A DNA stretch of 64,000 nt, from assembly GCA_017893485.1 (NCBI GenBank), contig CM030362.1, positions 185,402,175-185,466,174 of the forward strand. Direction: 5' to 3'. Within the stretch, counting starts at the first letter, position 1. The number at the start of each line of letters is the position of its first letter. The stretch comes from Hemerocallis citrina. Its lineage: Eukaryota; Streptophyta; Magnoliopsida; Asparagales; Asphodelaceae. The translations under genes and the position numbers were made by a program. Of the stretch, positions 11,741 through 22,900 are shown in pieces. The notes below the pieces were generated by a model. That model did no database searches, was not told the origin of the DNA, and saw only the letters and a program-made list of their open reading frames with translations.

Positions 11741-12313
11741 GAGCATCCATAGTCGTTTGCTATTTATGCATAATATGCATATTTTAGCTTAAAAAGTGCT
11801 ACAGTCGTTTGCTATTTATGCATATTTTGACGATTTCGCGACAGTAGATTGCTATATATGAGAGCGGATATAAGAAAAATGCATATTATACACCACTAAT
11901 TTTTTTATATTCGTCAGACGGAACTAGACAATCCGTCCGATCTTTATTTTTAAAAAAAATGTTTTAGGCTGAATCCCAAGATCCGTCCAAGTGAAGGGGT
12001 CCCATTTTTTTTTCAACTAAAAAAACCGTTTTAATTATTAAAATTTCGAAAAAAATTATTTAAAAATTGTGGGACGGATTTTCAAAGTCCGTCGGTCGTT
12101 TTTTTAGTTTTTTTCCCCTTTGCTAACGAAAAAAATGTATTAAATAATTCATTTTATATAAAATTTGCCCTACAACAGATCTACAAAGTCCGTTTGATAT
12201 TTTTTTTTAATGTTAAATTGCTATAAAATAGGATTGGACTGCAACAAATGCTCAATATGCTATATGTAAATATGCATTTAGCCATTTTTTGACAAACACG
12301 ACTGTGGATGCTC
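11741..12313. mobile_element. MITE, PIF/Tourist-like, TSD TTA
   Basis: Terminal inverted repeats GAGCATCCATAGTCG (11741) and the complement of CGACTGTGGATGCTC (ending 12313) differ by one base. TTA flanks both sides (11738-11740 and 12314-12316), the 3-bp target of PIF/Harbinger MITEs. The 573-bp interior is AT-rich and non-coding, with several GATCCGTC-like motifs in both orientations. Such elements move using transposase supplied in trans. Confidence 0.82.
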
Positions 12314-12457
12314 TTATTCCATCCAAATTGGAATGTGAATCTTCATTATTATATAGATATTATTAAATGAATTCTTTCAAAAAATGTTTTATTATTTTCG
12401 TATTTTAAGAAATAACGTGCAGTATTGCACTGGTTGTACTACATATTATATTAAATA

Positions 12458-12973
12458 CTAGATTTTCCCGTGAGCACGTGCCTATGACACGTCTTCGGAA
12501 CGATGCAGCATATGAAAAGCCTTGTAAACAGTAAAACAACAATTATGTAGCTCAAGTTTGAATAGTATGATAATAATTAGTTGTAAATGAAAATCCATGA
12601 ATCCATTAGTATATGTTGAAAAATAATTATAAATGAGGGTATAAAATCCAACTTCTTAGAACTTTGAGGGTGGAAAATGATGAAATTTAACTATTGGAGA
12701 TATATTTGCTATTTTCAATGTAACATGAAGAATAAAAAAACATAAAAAATCTGAAAATTTACAAACATGAAATTTGAAAATCTAAAATAGAGAGAGAATG
12801 AGAGAGAGAGAGTGAGAGAAATAAATAAATAAATAAATGAGTTTTTTTTAGGAGGGGGGTTTGAGTTTGAGTTTTGGGGTTTGAAATTTTGGGGGGAAAT
12901 GTGTTTGTGAAGTTAGACCCGAACCTTTGATTTTGGGAGGATTGAAGGAGGGCTAGCTTTTTTATTATATAGA
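12458..12973 (-). mobile_element. Helitron-like element, tandem unit 1
   Basis: On the minus strand it runs from TCTATATAATA (12973) to a 3' end with a GCACGTG-rich palindromic segment and terminal CTAG (12458-12461), followed by T. It aligns with the adjacent unit over about 516 bp, sharing a CAAGTTTGAATAGTA block, (GA)n and (AAAT)n tracts. No coding capacity; a non-autonomous Helitron is inferred from the terminal structure. Confidence 0.6.
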
Positions 12974-13491
12974 CTAAATTTGTCCGTTGGCACGTGCATA
13001 CGGCACGTCTTTGGAACTATACATCATATGAAATTCTTGTAAGCAGTAAAACAACAATTATGTAGCTCAAGTTTGAATAGTAAAACAGTAATTAGTTGTA
13101 AATAAAAGTCCATGTTTCCATTAGTATATATTGAAAAATAATTATAAATGAGGGTGTAAAATCCAACTTCTTAGAACTGTTGATGAGATACTTGCTATTT
13201 TGAATGTAACATGAGCAATAAAAAAATGTATAAAAAATCTGAAAATTTACAAACCTGAAATCTGAAAATATAAATTTGTGAGTAAATAGAGAGAGAATGA
13301 GAGAGAGAAAGAGAAATAAATAAATAAATAAATAAATAAATAAAGGAGTTGTCTTGGGGATTTGAATTTGAGCTTTGGGGGAAAACTTTTGGGCGAAAAA
13401 ATATGTTTAGTGAGGTTAGATCTGGACCATTGATTTCAACCCTATAGAATGAGAGCCACTTGATAGCTTTCTTTGTATTTTATTATATAGA
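12974..13491 (-). mobile_element. Helitron-like element, tandem unit 2
   Basis: Direct neighbour of unit 1 with no spacer. Its minus-strand 5' end TCTATATAATA is at 13491 and is preceded by A (complement of T at 13492), as expected for Helitron insertion between A and T. Its inner 3' end reads TTAG instead of CTAG. The pair together therefore has one good 5' end and one good 3' end, like a head-to-tail dimer. Confidence 0.58.
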
Positions 13492-14114
13492 TTATATTAT
13501 ATAAGTTTGTACAATATTATATACAAGAGTACACTAGTCATGGTTGTTAATAAGCCTTAAAAAAAGAATATTCAAAGAATATTTCTTTTGAAGGATTGAC
13601 TTGAAGAGTTGGAGTTGCTCTACAAAGTAATAAATGCACCAATTTCTAGGATTTAATATTCAAAGAGTAATGCTTCAGTCACTACCAATTTCACTACCAT
13701 TTGCTTCACTATTTAGGCGGTATACTCCTATTGGAAAATTTTTCACCTACTCTATCTTTTCCTACCTATTGGAGTGTGCCACCTACGATAGTAAAGAGAA
13801 ATATAGTGAAACTGATAGTGGCTGTAGCATTACTCATAATCAAATTCAATATTTGTGGCGACCTATCGGAAAAACAATCCAATTAAACTCCATAATGTCT
13901 AATTTTGACTTTTAGCACCCTTGCACGCATCCCCATGTGAACTACGCTCCCAAATTCAAATTCTCCACCCTCCCAAAAAAAAACTTGAAATTACAATCGT
14001 ACCCCTCTTCGTTTCAAATCCCAAACCCCTTTCTCACAAGTCACAACGGCTAAAATTGCTCTCACTCTCTCTCTAACTATCTCTCTCTTAGGGTTTGCTC
14101 TATCGTCGTCAACA
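13492..14114 (+). promoter_or_regulatory. Kinesin promoter/5' UTR region
   Basis: The stretch between the Helitron pair and the kinesin start codon holds no supported gene. The last 120 bp are pyrimidine-rich (CTCTCACTCTCTCTC, TAGGGTTTGCTC), like many plant 5' leaders. No clear TATA box at a fixed distance is seen. Confidence 0.5.
14042..14052 (+). promoter_or_regulatory. MSA-like mitosis-specific element
   Basis: CACAACGGCTA matches the plant M-specific activator consensus YCYAACGGYYA except at its second base. It lies 63 bp upstream of the start codon. MSA elements bind MYB3R factors and drive G2/M transcription, which fits a phragmoplast kinesin. A single site with one mismatch is suggestive only. 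Confidence 0.4.
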
Positions 14115-14378
14115 ATGAAGGCGATCTCTCGAGCCCTAACTCCTCAGAAGCCGATGCCTCCTCGGTTCTTGAAAGAGAACTTCGATCCCAACACGATGCC
14201 GCTGCCGTCTGATTCGGGCTCGTCTCAGCTTCGATCGATGCCGTTTGGTACCAAGACTAGAAGCCCTCTACCTCCGAAGCCTCCGATTCATCCCTCTTCT
14301 TTGAATCATGGTGGGAATCCGCTTAAGAGGAAGCTCAATTTGGAAACAGATTCGAATTCGTCGGATTCGGGAGTTCAG
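14115..14378 (+). CDS. KIN12A: Kinesin exon 1 (residues 1-88)
   Basis: Starts [20 protein letters not shown]. The N-terminal extension before the motor includes SPLPPKPP and GNPLKRKLN, as in PAKRP1. The upstream region has no competing in-frame ATG close by. GT donor at 14379. Confidence 0.93.
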
Positions 14379-17300
14379 GTATTCTTTCTGCACAATTTGG
14401 GATTTGGGGTTGGAATTGCTGAAAACCCTAATTTGAGTTGTTAAAAGTTAGGAAAGATAATTGATCTTGAAGTGGATGTTTCAGTACATGAATCTTGATG
14501 GATTGAAATCTGAGATTAGGAAGCTAATGGCTAGTCGCTTTCTTTATTGATGGATTTTCTTGAAGTGGATGTTTCAGTACAATTCTTTACGTTTAATTCC
14601 GATTTTTTTGCATTTAATTTCCAGTCGGATAAGGTGATAGGGAGGATGAGATGATTGAAAACCCTAATTTTAGATGTTAATAGGTTGTTGTTTAGTTGGG
14701 AAAGGAGAAAGATTGAAGTAAATTCGTATTTAATGGAATTTCTGGAATTCTTGAATTCTTGATGGATTGAAATCCTAGATTAGGTAGCTAATAGCTAGTC
14801 TCTTTCTTGATAAAAGCCCTGAATTTTGTTTTTTTTTTATACCTCTATGGTTTATGTAAATTCAGATTTTTGACCCTTTAAATTCCGTTTATTATAAGGT
14901 GGTAGTGAGGATGAGGCCTCTAAACAACGAGGAGGAGAGCAGTCAGATTGTACAAAAGGTTTTGCCTAATTCCGTTTCTATTCTTGACCATACTTTCACA
15001 TTTGATGCTGTTGCTGACACTAGATCAACTCAGGTAAAACTGTTTAATCTCGTTGGAGTTTTAGAGAAGAAAGATGAACATTTCATTTCATTTGGGTTTA
15101 CTTTCTTGAGTTTCTACCAGCTAGACATATTCAAGCTTGTTGGGATTCCTTTGGTGGAGAATTGCTTAGCTGGGTTTAATAGTTCTATATTTGCATATGG
15201 CCAGGTAAGTTTGAACATCGCTGAGTGAGGATTCTTTTGTTTTGTTTAATTTTGCGTAAGAAGACTAACCAGTTCCTTCTTTTTTTTTTTCGGGGATTAA
15301 TTCATTGAAAAAGACTGGGAGTGGGAAGACATATACAATGTGGGGTCCTCCAAGTGCATTGTCAGCAAAGCACGAATTGAGTGAAGAGCGGGGATTAACG
15401 CCCCGTGTATTTGAGAGACTCTTTTCTCGCTTAGCAGAAGTGCGCTCCTCTTTCCTCTGTTGCACTTTGGTTTCCCCCCCAATTTTTGTACAAGAGTTTA
15501 ACTGTTTTCCTAATTTTCAGGAGCAGGCTAAGCATTCAGACAAGCAGTTAAGCTATCAGTGTCGTTGTTCATTTCTTGAGGCAAGTGTGCTTATGCCATT
15601 CCTGAATGTCTGGGTATATTTTAGTTTAACAGCTGTACATTTTGTTAATTCGTCTTTTGATTATTTCACAGATTTACAACGAGCATATTACTGACCTGTT
15701 AGATCCGACACAGAAGAACCTTCAGGTGAAAATGATTTAAGTTGTATTGATGCTGTTTTGTTTTTGTAAAGAATTTATTAGTTAATCATTTGGAGCCTTG
15801 TGTTTCTAGATTAGAGAAGATGTCAAGACTGGCATATACGTTGATTATTTGACAGAGGAAAATGTGTGTACAATGAAGGATGTTGTCCAGCTTCTGGATA
15901 AGGTATGTCAACTAGAAGCTTTACGGAATTTATTGTAGTTGTAGTCGTTGAATTTGGATAACCTTGTATTCCTGATTGTTATTCTGTAGAACTCTCTAGT
16001 GAAATATATAATTTGCACTTACAAATTTGTAGAACATTGTTATTCTTTTCTACAGATAGTTGACAGGTAATTATTTTAACATCAAATAACAATTTTATCT
16101 TTTTGCCACAAAAAAAGATAGGAAGTTCAAGAATCTGTTCAAGGACTTGGGGTTTGGCTACTCTTTTTGATTTCCATCTTCGACAACTCTTCTCTGATAA
16201 TGAACTTTGGAAAGAAACCGAGAAAATATCATTAACAAAAATAAATGGGATTTTTAGAGTGTGTGACAAAGCGATCCTTTTATAGCTAAAGAGAATCTTT
16301 TCATGAATTATGAATACCTTGTGAAACATAAAATAATTAGATTCTGAACAAAATATATACTCGATAATTTTTATCTTTTATTTTGTTTGAAGTATACACA
16401 TTTTTGCATTAAAGGATCATATTGTCTTTTGTTAGGGAAGTTATGGGTAGTAGCTACCTCACAACTAAAGTAAAATTGAGATAATAAAGATGAAGTGGAC
16501 ACAAATATTTTATGTGGAAAACCCCCTAAAGGAGACAGGTTAAAAACTACAGGCAAGTGTAGGTATATTTCACTATTAAAATTAGGGATTATACTTACTA
16601 AATATAAGGAGAGTATAATTACACTCTCTTATATTATGTCAAACAACACTTATTCATAAATTTGAGAAAAATACAAAACAGGCAAACTATCTCTAAGAAG
16701 ATTAATATTATATCTCTTGAGAAAACTTTTCTAATACTCTGTTTTCTCTTAATCCCCCATTATGCTTCTTCCTCACTTCTGCTACTTCACTCTTTCTCGA
16801 AGCTCCTAATTTATAGTGAAGGGGAGACGAAGAACCGTCAACATTCCACATAATTCCTTCTTGTTTTTCTTTGGGCTGTGCCAACCCGACTTCATTTCTT
16901 TGGCCGGTGCCTACCCCACCTAATTGGGGTAGGTATCTATTGAGCTTTTGAATTGGATGTGGGTTTAGGTGGTACATCCCTGTCATTCTGTCCAAAAAGA
17001 GTTGGGTTGACCCACAATTCGCAACATAGCTCTCATTCTTTTGCAAGTCATGATCATTCTCTATGCCATACCATTTTGCTGAGGTGTGTATGTGACTGTG
17101 CAAGCCGGTATATTACACTATTTTACATTGGTTCATATGTCCTGCATATGTAATGTACAACGTCCAAGAAAGGACAAAGTTGGATCCGAAATCTAGAAAG
17201 TGTATTTTCTTGGGATATGCTGACGGTGTGAAGGTTATTGTCAGCAGGAATGTGATCTTTGCAGAAGATTAGCTACATTAGAAAAATGGAAGCAATAACA

Positions 17301-19869
17301 CGTCAAAGGAGAAGAGACTACTACAGTTTAGGTGGAAGATAAGCCAGATGAAGATTAAGTTTCTTCTTAAGCAGCACCAGTACACGAGATACTAGAACCA
17401 GGTGAGTCTAAGGCTCCAGAAGATCGTTGGTCAACTCGTGAGAGAAGACTGACAGCTTGGCACACGAAGTATGTTACGGAGAGCAGTGTTGCATACTGTA
17501 TTTTAACTGAGGATGGAGAGCCATTATCTTTCCAAAAGGCAATCAAAGGCTCAGATGTATATCTGTGGATGGCAGCAATGCAAGAATAAATTGAAGCTCT
17601 ACAGAAGAACATGATGTAAGATCTTGTTACACTACCATAAGGAAGAAAGACCATCGGCAAAAAGTGGGTCTACAAGATCAAGCACAATGGTAATGATCAA
17701 GTGGAATGGTATCTTGCAAGATTGGTGGTGAAAGGATATGCTCAGAAAGAAGGTATTGACTTGAATGAGATATTTTTACTTGTGGTTCGACTCACGATAG
17801 TCAGAGTAGTCTTGGTGATGTGTGCTACGTTTGACCTACTCTAGAACAACTAGATGTGAAAAGTGCTTTTTTATGGAGATCTTGAATAAAAAAATTATAT
17901 GCTCCAACCAGAAGCTTTTGTTGAAACAGACAAGGAGAACTTGGTTTGCAGGTTGAACAAATCTCTGTACGATCTCAAATAGGCACCGATGAGTTGTTAC
18001 AAGAGATCTGATTTCTTCATTATAATCCTTGAATACAACAGACTCGGTTTAGACCATTGTATATAGTACAAAAGGTTTGATGTGGTGAAGTATTATCCTA
18101 CTGTTGTATGTGGATGATATGTTGGTAGCAGACTCTAACAAAGATCGAATTCAAGTTGAAGGCATAGTTGGCTAGTGAGTTTGATATAAAGGACTTGGGA
18201 CTATCAAACAAGATTCTAGGGATGCAGATTCACCGAGAGAAAAATAATAGGAAGATTTGGCTTTCCCAGAAGTACTACTTCAACAAGATGTTGCGGCTCT
18301 TTAACATGCAAGATTGTAGGCCAATTCTACCCCACTCTCTGTAATTTAAGTTATCCTCCAAGATGTGTCCTAGCAATGAGGTATAAGGAAAGAGATGTCT
18401 CGAGTACTGTATGCATCAGAAGTGGGAAGTTTGATGTTCACTATGATATGTACAAGACCAGAGGCTAACAAGCGGAGCGGTGATTTGATACATGGTAAAT
18501 CCTGATAGAGAGTATTGAATCACAGTGAAGTGGATTCTGAGATACATAAGAGGAACCTCAGATGTTGCATTATGTTACAGCGGATCATAATTAATTGTTA
18601 GGGGTTAAGTGGACTCAAATTTTGCAGGGGATCTCGACAAAAGCAAATCCACTACATGCTATGTGTTTACACTTGCAGGAGGAGCTGTAAGCCGAATTTT
18701 AAAATTGCAGACTGTTGTGGCTCTATCTACAATAGAAGCAGAATATATGGCAGTTACACAAGCTTGCAAGTAAGCAATCTGCATTCAAAGGTTATTGGAG
18801 GAGCTTGGGCACAAGAATGATAAGATTGTTCTGTTTTGTGACAATTAGAGTGTCTTGCAACCTTTTATTCACGGACAAACAGATAAAGCATATAATAGAT
18901 TAGTATCACTTCGTTCGAGAAGTAGTGGAAGAAGAAAGTGGAAGAAGGAAGTGTTGATGTGCACAAGGTTCACACTGATGAGAACCTAACAGATGTCATG
19001 ACCAAACCAATCAACATTGGCAAATTTGAATGATGTAGATTTTCGTATTTTCTAGCAGTAACGTAAGCAACATGACAATGACAATGTAGAAAAGATGGTG
19101 TGGAGACCTTATTAATCCTCAATCCAGTTTCTAAGTGAGAGAATGACAAAGATGTACCACCTAACCCCACATCCAATTCAAGAGTTCAATAGCCACCTAC
19201 CTTAATTAGGTGGGATAGGCACCTGCTAAAGAAATGAAGTCGGGTTGGCACAGCTCAAAGAAAAACATGGGAAGGAATTACGTGGGATATTGACTGTTCT
19301 CCTTCTTCCCTTCACTATAAACTGGGAGCTTTGGGAAAGAGCGAAGCGGCAGAAGTAAGGAAGAAGAAGAAAGAGGGATTAAGAGAAAACATAGTATTAA
19401 AAGAGTTTTCTCAAGAGATATAATATTGTATTTTCTTAGAGATAATTTGTCTACTTTGTATTTCCCCAAATTTGTGAGAGTTGTTTCTCCTATTATAAGA
19501 GAGAGTAAAATTATTCTCTCTTTATATTTAATAGTGAAATTCTTCTACATTTGCTCGTGGTTTTTACCCTGTCTCCTTTGGGGGGTTGTTCCATGTAAAA
19601 TATATTTGTCAACTTTATCTTCATTATCTCAATTTCACTTTAGTTGTGCGGTAGCTTTTACCCATAACTTTCCTAACATCTTTTCTGTAAGGACTCCCCT
19701 TAGTGCCCTCCATTTATACCTTAGTGCCCTCCATTTATATACAACTCATTCATAAGCCGATTTCTTTGTTTGTCCTGTCTAAGATAATTAGTGAGACAAT
19801 AGTTGTGGTGCTGATTATTGTTTTCTGTGGTCAGATTCTCTTTGCACTCCGTATGCTCTCTCTTTCTCA

Positions 19870-19903
<34 letters not shown>

Positions 19904-22900
19904 TTCTACCTTTCACTTCCTTTTGGGGGTCCCTTTATTGTTTTTTTGAACATATCCAACCCATATAATCCAAGTGCTTGAAATGGATTTTAATGTTGTT
20001 TTCACTTTCACGCCTGTAAATGCTCCCATTTCACCAAGCACGCCCCATCCTAAAGAGAAGTGTTGGAGGAAACTTCTTTTTATCGTAGACAGCGGGTCAT
20101 GTGGGTCTTTAGGAATATGTCACACTTGTAAGTACTCTGGTCATGATTGTCTCAACATTACTACTCAAATCTCGATTTTATTATTTTGAAAAAAGGTGTA
20201 CGCTAAAAAAATCTTTTTTGATATAATATTTATATGTAAATGTAACTATTCACTTTTTAGTTTTAATTGTTGCAGGGTCTGGCTCATAGAAGGACGGGTG
20301 AAACAAGTATAAATGCAGAGAGTTCTCGATCACACTGTGTTTTCACTTGTGTGGTCGAATCTCGATCCAAGGTAGCTTAATATTTGCTTTCCCTTTAGTA
20401 ACTTTGTACAGTTAATATCTCTGGTCTGTATTGATTACTAGGTTGTTTTATCCTTTGATTTTTGCAATCTCTTCTTTATGCCCAAAGGTATATTTTGGGA
20501 AAATGATTTTTTTTTCTCCATAGTAACTATTAAATCACCTGACAGTCTAATTATGATGAGGACATCAATTCTAATTAGTTTAGTATTTTATTTCAGTACC
20601 ATATTTGTTTTTGGCAATTATAGCCATATGCAATCTTTCTTTTATGCATTAGAATATTTTTGAGATTTTGAGAATATTTTGAAATTTGTATCAAGATTTG
20701 TTTTGAGCCTATGTATATGCCTTGAGATTAATGAGAAAGATATGTCATTCTTGATTAAAAATTATTGTGTTGAGTTTTGCTCTTCCTGTCTCTTTTTGTG
20801 TGATACAATTGAGATCCAATTATTAGGGTTTGTGATAAATCCTAATACAATTTTAGGGTTAGTGATTAACTCTAAAATCCACCTCCAAATTAAAATTCCC
20901 AAATAAAATCAAACCCTAACCCTACTCAGCCGCCATCTACCTAACCCACTCTCTCCTTCTTCTTCCCCCAAATCCCGACCTACTCAACCCACCTCACCGT
21001 CTTCGACCACCTCTGCCATCAACCCGATCATCCACAGCCATCGCCATCGCCTTGAAATCCCGTCGCCATTACACCGAACCCATCCTCTCTCCATCGTCTT
21101 CTTCCTCCTGCTCCCTAACTCTGACCGAAACCCTAACCTTCCCCACTTCGCGGCCTCGCCAACACAACCGCTTCCCTCTTCCGTCGACCTCCTCAGCCCT
21201 CGACCACGAAGTAGCCAAACCCTAACCAACCTCCCCTTGGTCCTATTTCCGATCGACGGCGCACCATCCCGACGCTGTCCTACGTCGCCTCAGTCGACGC
21301 CGCACCCGCTCGCCGCCAGCCCAGACCCGCAAGCCCCTTGCTTTGCTGCCATTGCTCTTGAAGTTGCTGCTGCCATTGCCGTGCTCTTCCGAGATCTATG
21401 CTGAGTTCTTCAAACCCTCGATATACTCTTTCCAAATTTCAAATATTTGTGTTATACTGCTTTATTAATTATCATCTTTATTATATTATTCAATTTAACT
21501 GTCGACCACAAATATTGAGATTGAGTATTCCACTTGCTTGATTAGAGTATGAATCAATATTGAATCTTTTACTTGTTAAGAACACTTAGGAATTCAATTA
21601 TTGATTGTTAGAACTGAATTATTAATTGGGTTTGTGAAACTTAATTCAATTCTTGAAAATCCATCAAACCGATTAATTGTTTAAAATTCCAACTTTGATC
21701 CGCATTACATGTTGGTAAAATTAATCCTTAAGATTCTTGAAATTCTCTATTTAGGGTTAGTTTTACATCAAATTATTTGCTGGATATCATGATGTTATAT
21801 ATATAGTATCAATTATGTGTGCATTTTGTCATTTTTTAAAAAAAAATATCATCATTTTTTAATTTTAATTGTTTTATTCCTATTTAAATTTGTTAGCATG
21901 TCTTGCCTTTTAAAAGTGACTGAAAACTATATATTGCCTTATTCATGTATTGAATCTATTGGGTTAGCTTAAGAGCCATCGACTTAAATTTGATCATATA
22001 CTAGTTATTTAAATGTGCTATGCACGTTTGAAAATGTATATGTATTTTTATCAATTATTTAGAGTTACTTTAAAGTCAATTTTCTGCGCATTTACGGTAA
22101 TGAGTTTTCTTAATTACACATTAAGAAGAGAGTGCTTTGTCTTTTACCCAAAAGAGTATTAGCTGTATACAACATTAATTGAATTAACATTCTTTTTACT
22201 TAAAAAGAATGTTAGATAGTTAATGTTGACTATGAAGTATGAACTTAATTTGCAAAAGCAATCATTTAAGGACTAAGCTAATGGCATTCTTGTTATTTTA
22301 TTTTTTTTATCCATTCTGTGCGAAAATGACAGATAGAATCAATTTTCTGCGCATTTACGGTAATGAGTTTTCTTAATTACACATTAAGAAGAGAGTGCTT
22401 TGTCTTTTACCCAAAATAGTATTAGCTGTATACAACATTAATTGAATTAACATTCTTTTTACTTAAAAAGAATGTTAGATAGTTAATGTTGACTATGAAC
22501 TTAATTTGCAAAAGCAATCATTTAAGGACTAAGCTAATGGCATTCTTGTTATTTTAATTTTTTTATCCATTCTGTGCGAAAATGACAGATAGAATCCAGA
22601 GAATACTCTTACACTCATCCTCTCTAAAGTAATATAGATAATATAAACACACCATGCAACCTGCTGAAATTTTCTTTTTAAATATCTTCCAGAGAGTGAC
22701 TGATGGCCTGAGCAATATAAGGATCAGCAGAATCAACTTAGTTGATCTTGCAGGATCAGAAAGTCAGAGGAAGACTGGAGCAGCAGGAGAACGCTTAAAA
22801 GAAGCAGGCAACATCAATCGTTCCCTTTCACAACTTGGGTATGATTGTACTCTTGAGGGATGCTAAAACAATTTTTGAATGTATAGTCCAGAATGAAAAA

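Larger units (their letters stand above)
16430..19678 (+). mobile_element. Copia element with inverted LTRs (intron 7)
   Basis: A 3249-bp insertion flanked by perfect TCTTT copies (16425-16429, 19679-19683). Its left arm is an LTR on the minus strand and its right arm is the related LTR on the plus strand, so the outer ends are TGTTAGG and CCTAACA, an inverted pair. Between them lie a minus-strand integrase fragment and plus-strand integrase end, RT and RNase H relics. A normal LTR retrotransposon has direct LTRs and outer ends of different identity. The pol relics carry many stops. The whole lies in kinesin intron 7 and is removed by splicing. Confidence 0.8.

Noticed and set aside
13634..13915. 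93-residue open frame upstream of the kinesin
   Set aside because: AT-rich composition typical of intergenic DNA; more likely promoter sequence.
19681..19755. Direct repeat TTAGTGCCCTCCATTTATA in intron 7
   Set aside because: A two-copy local duplication of 20 bp with no further structure; likely slippage.
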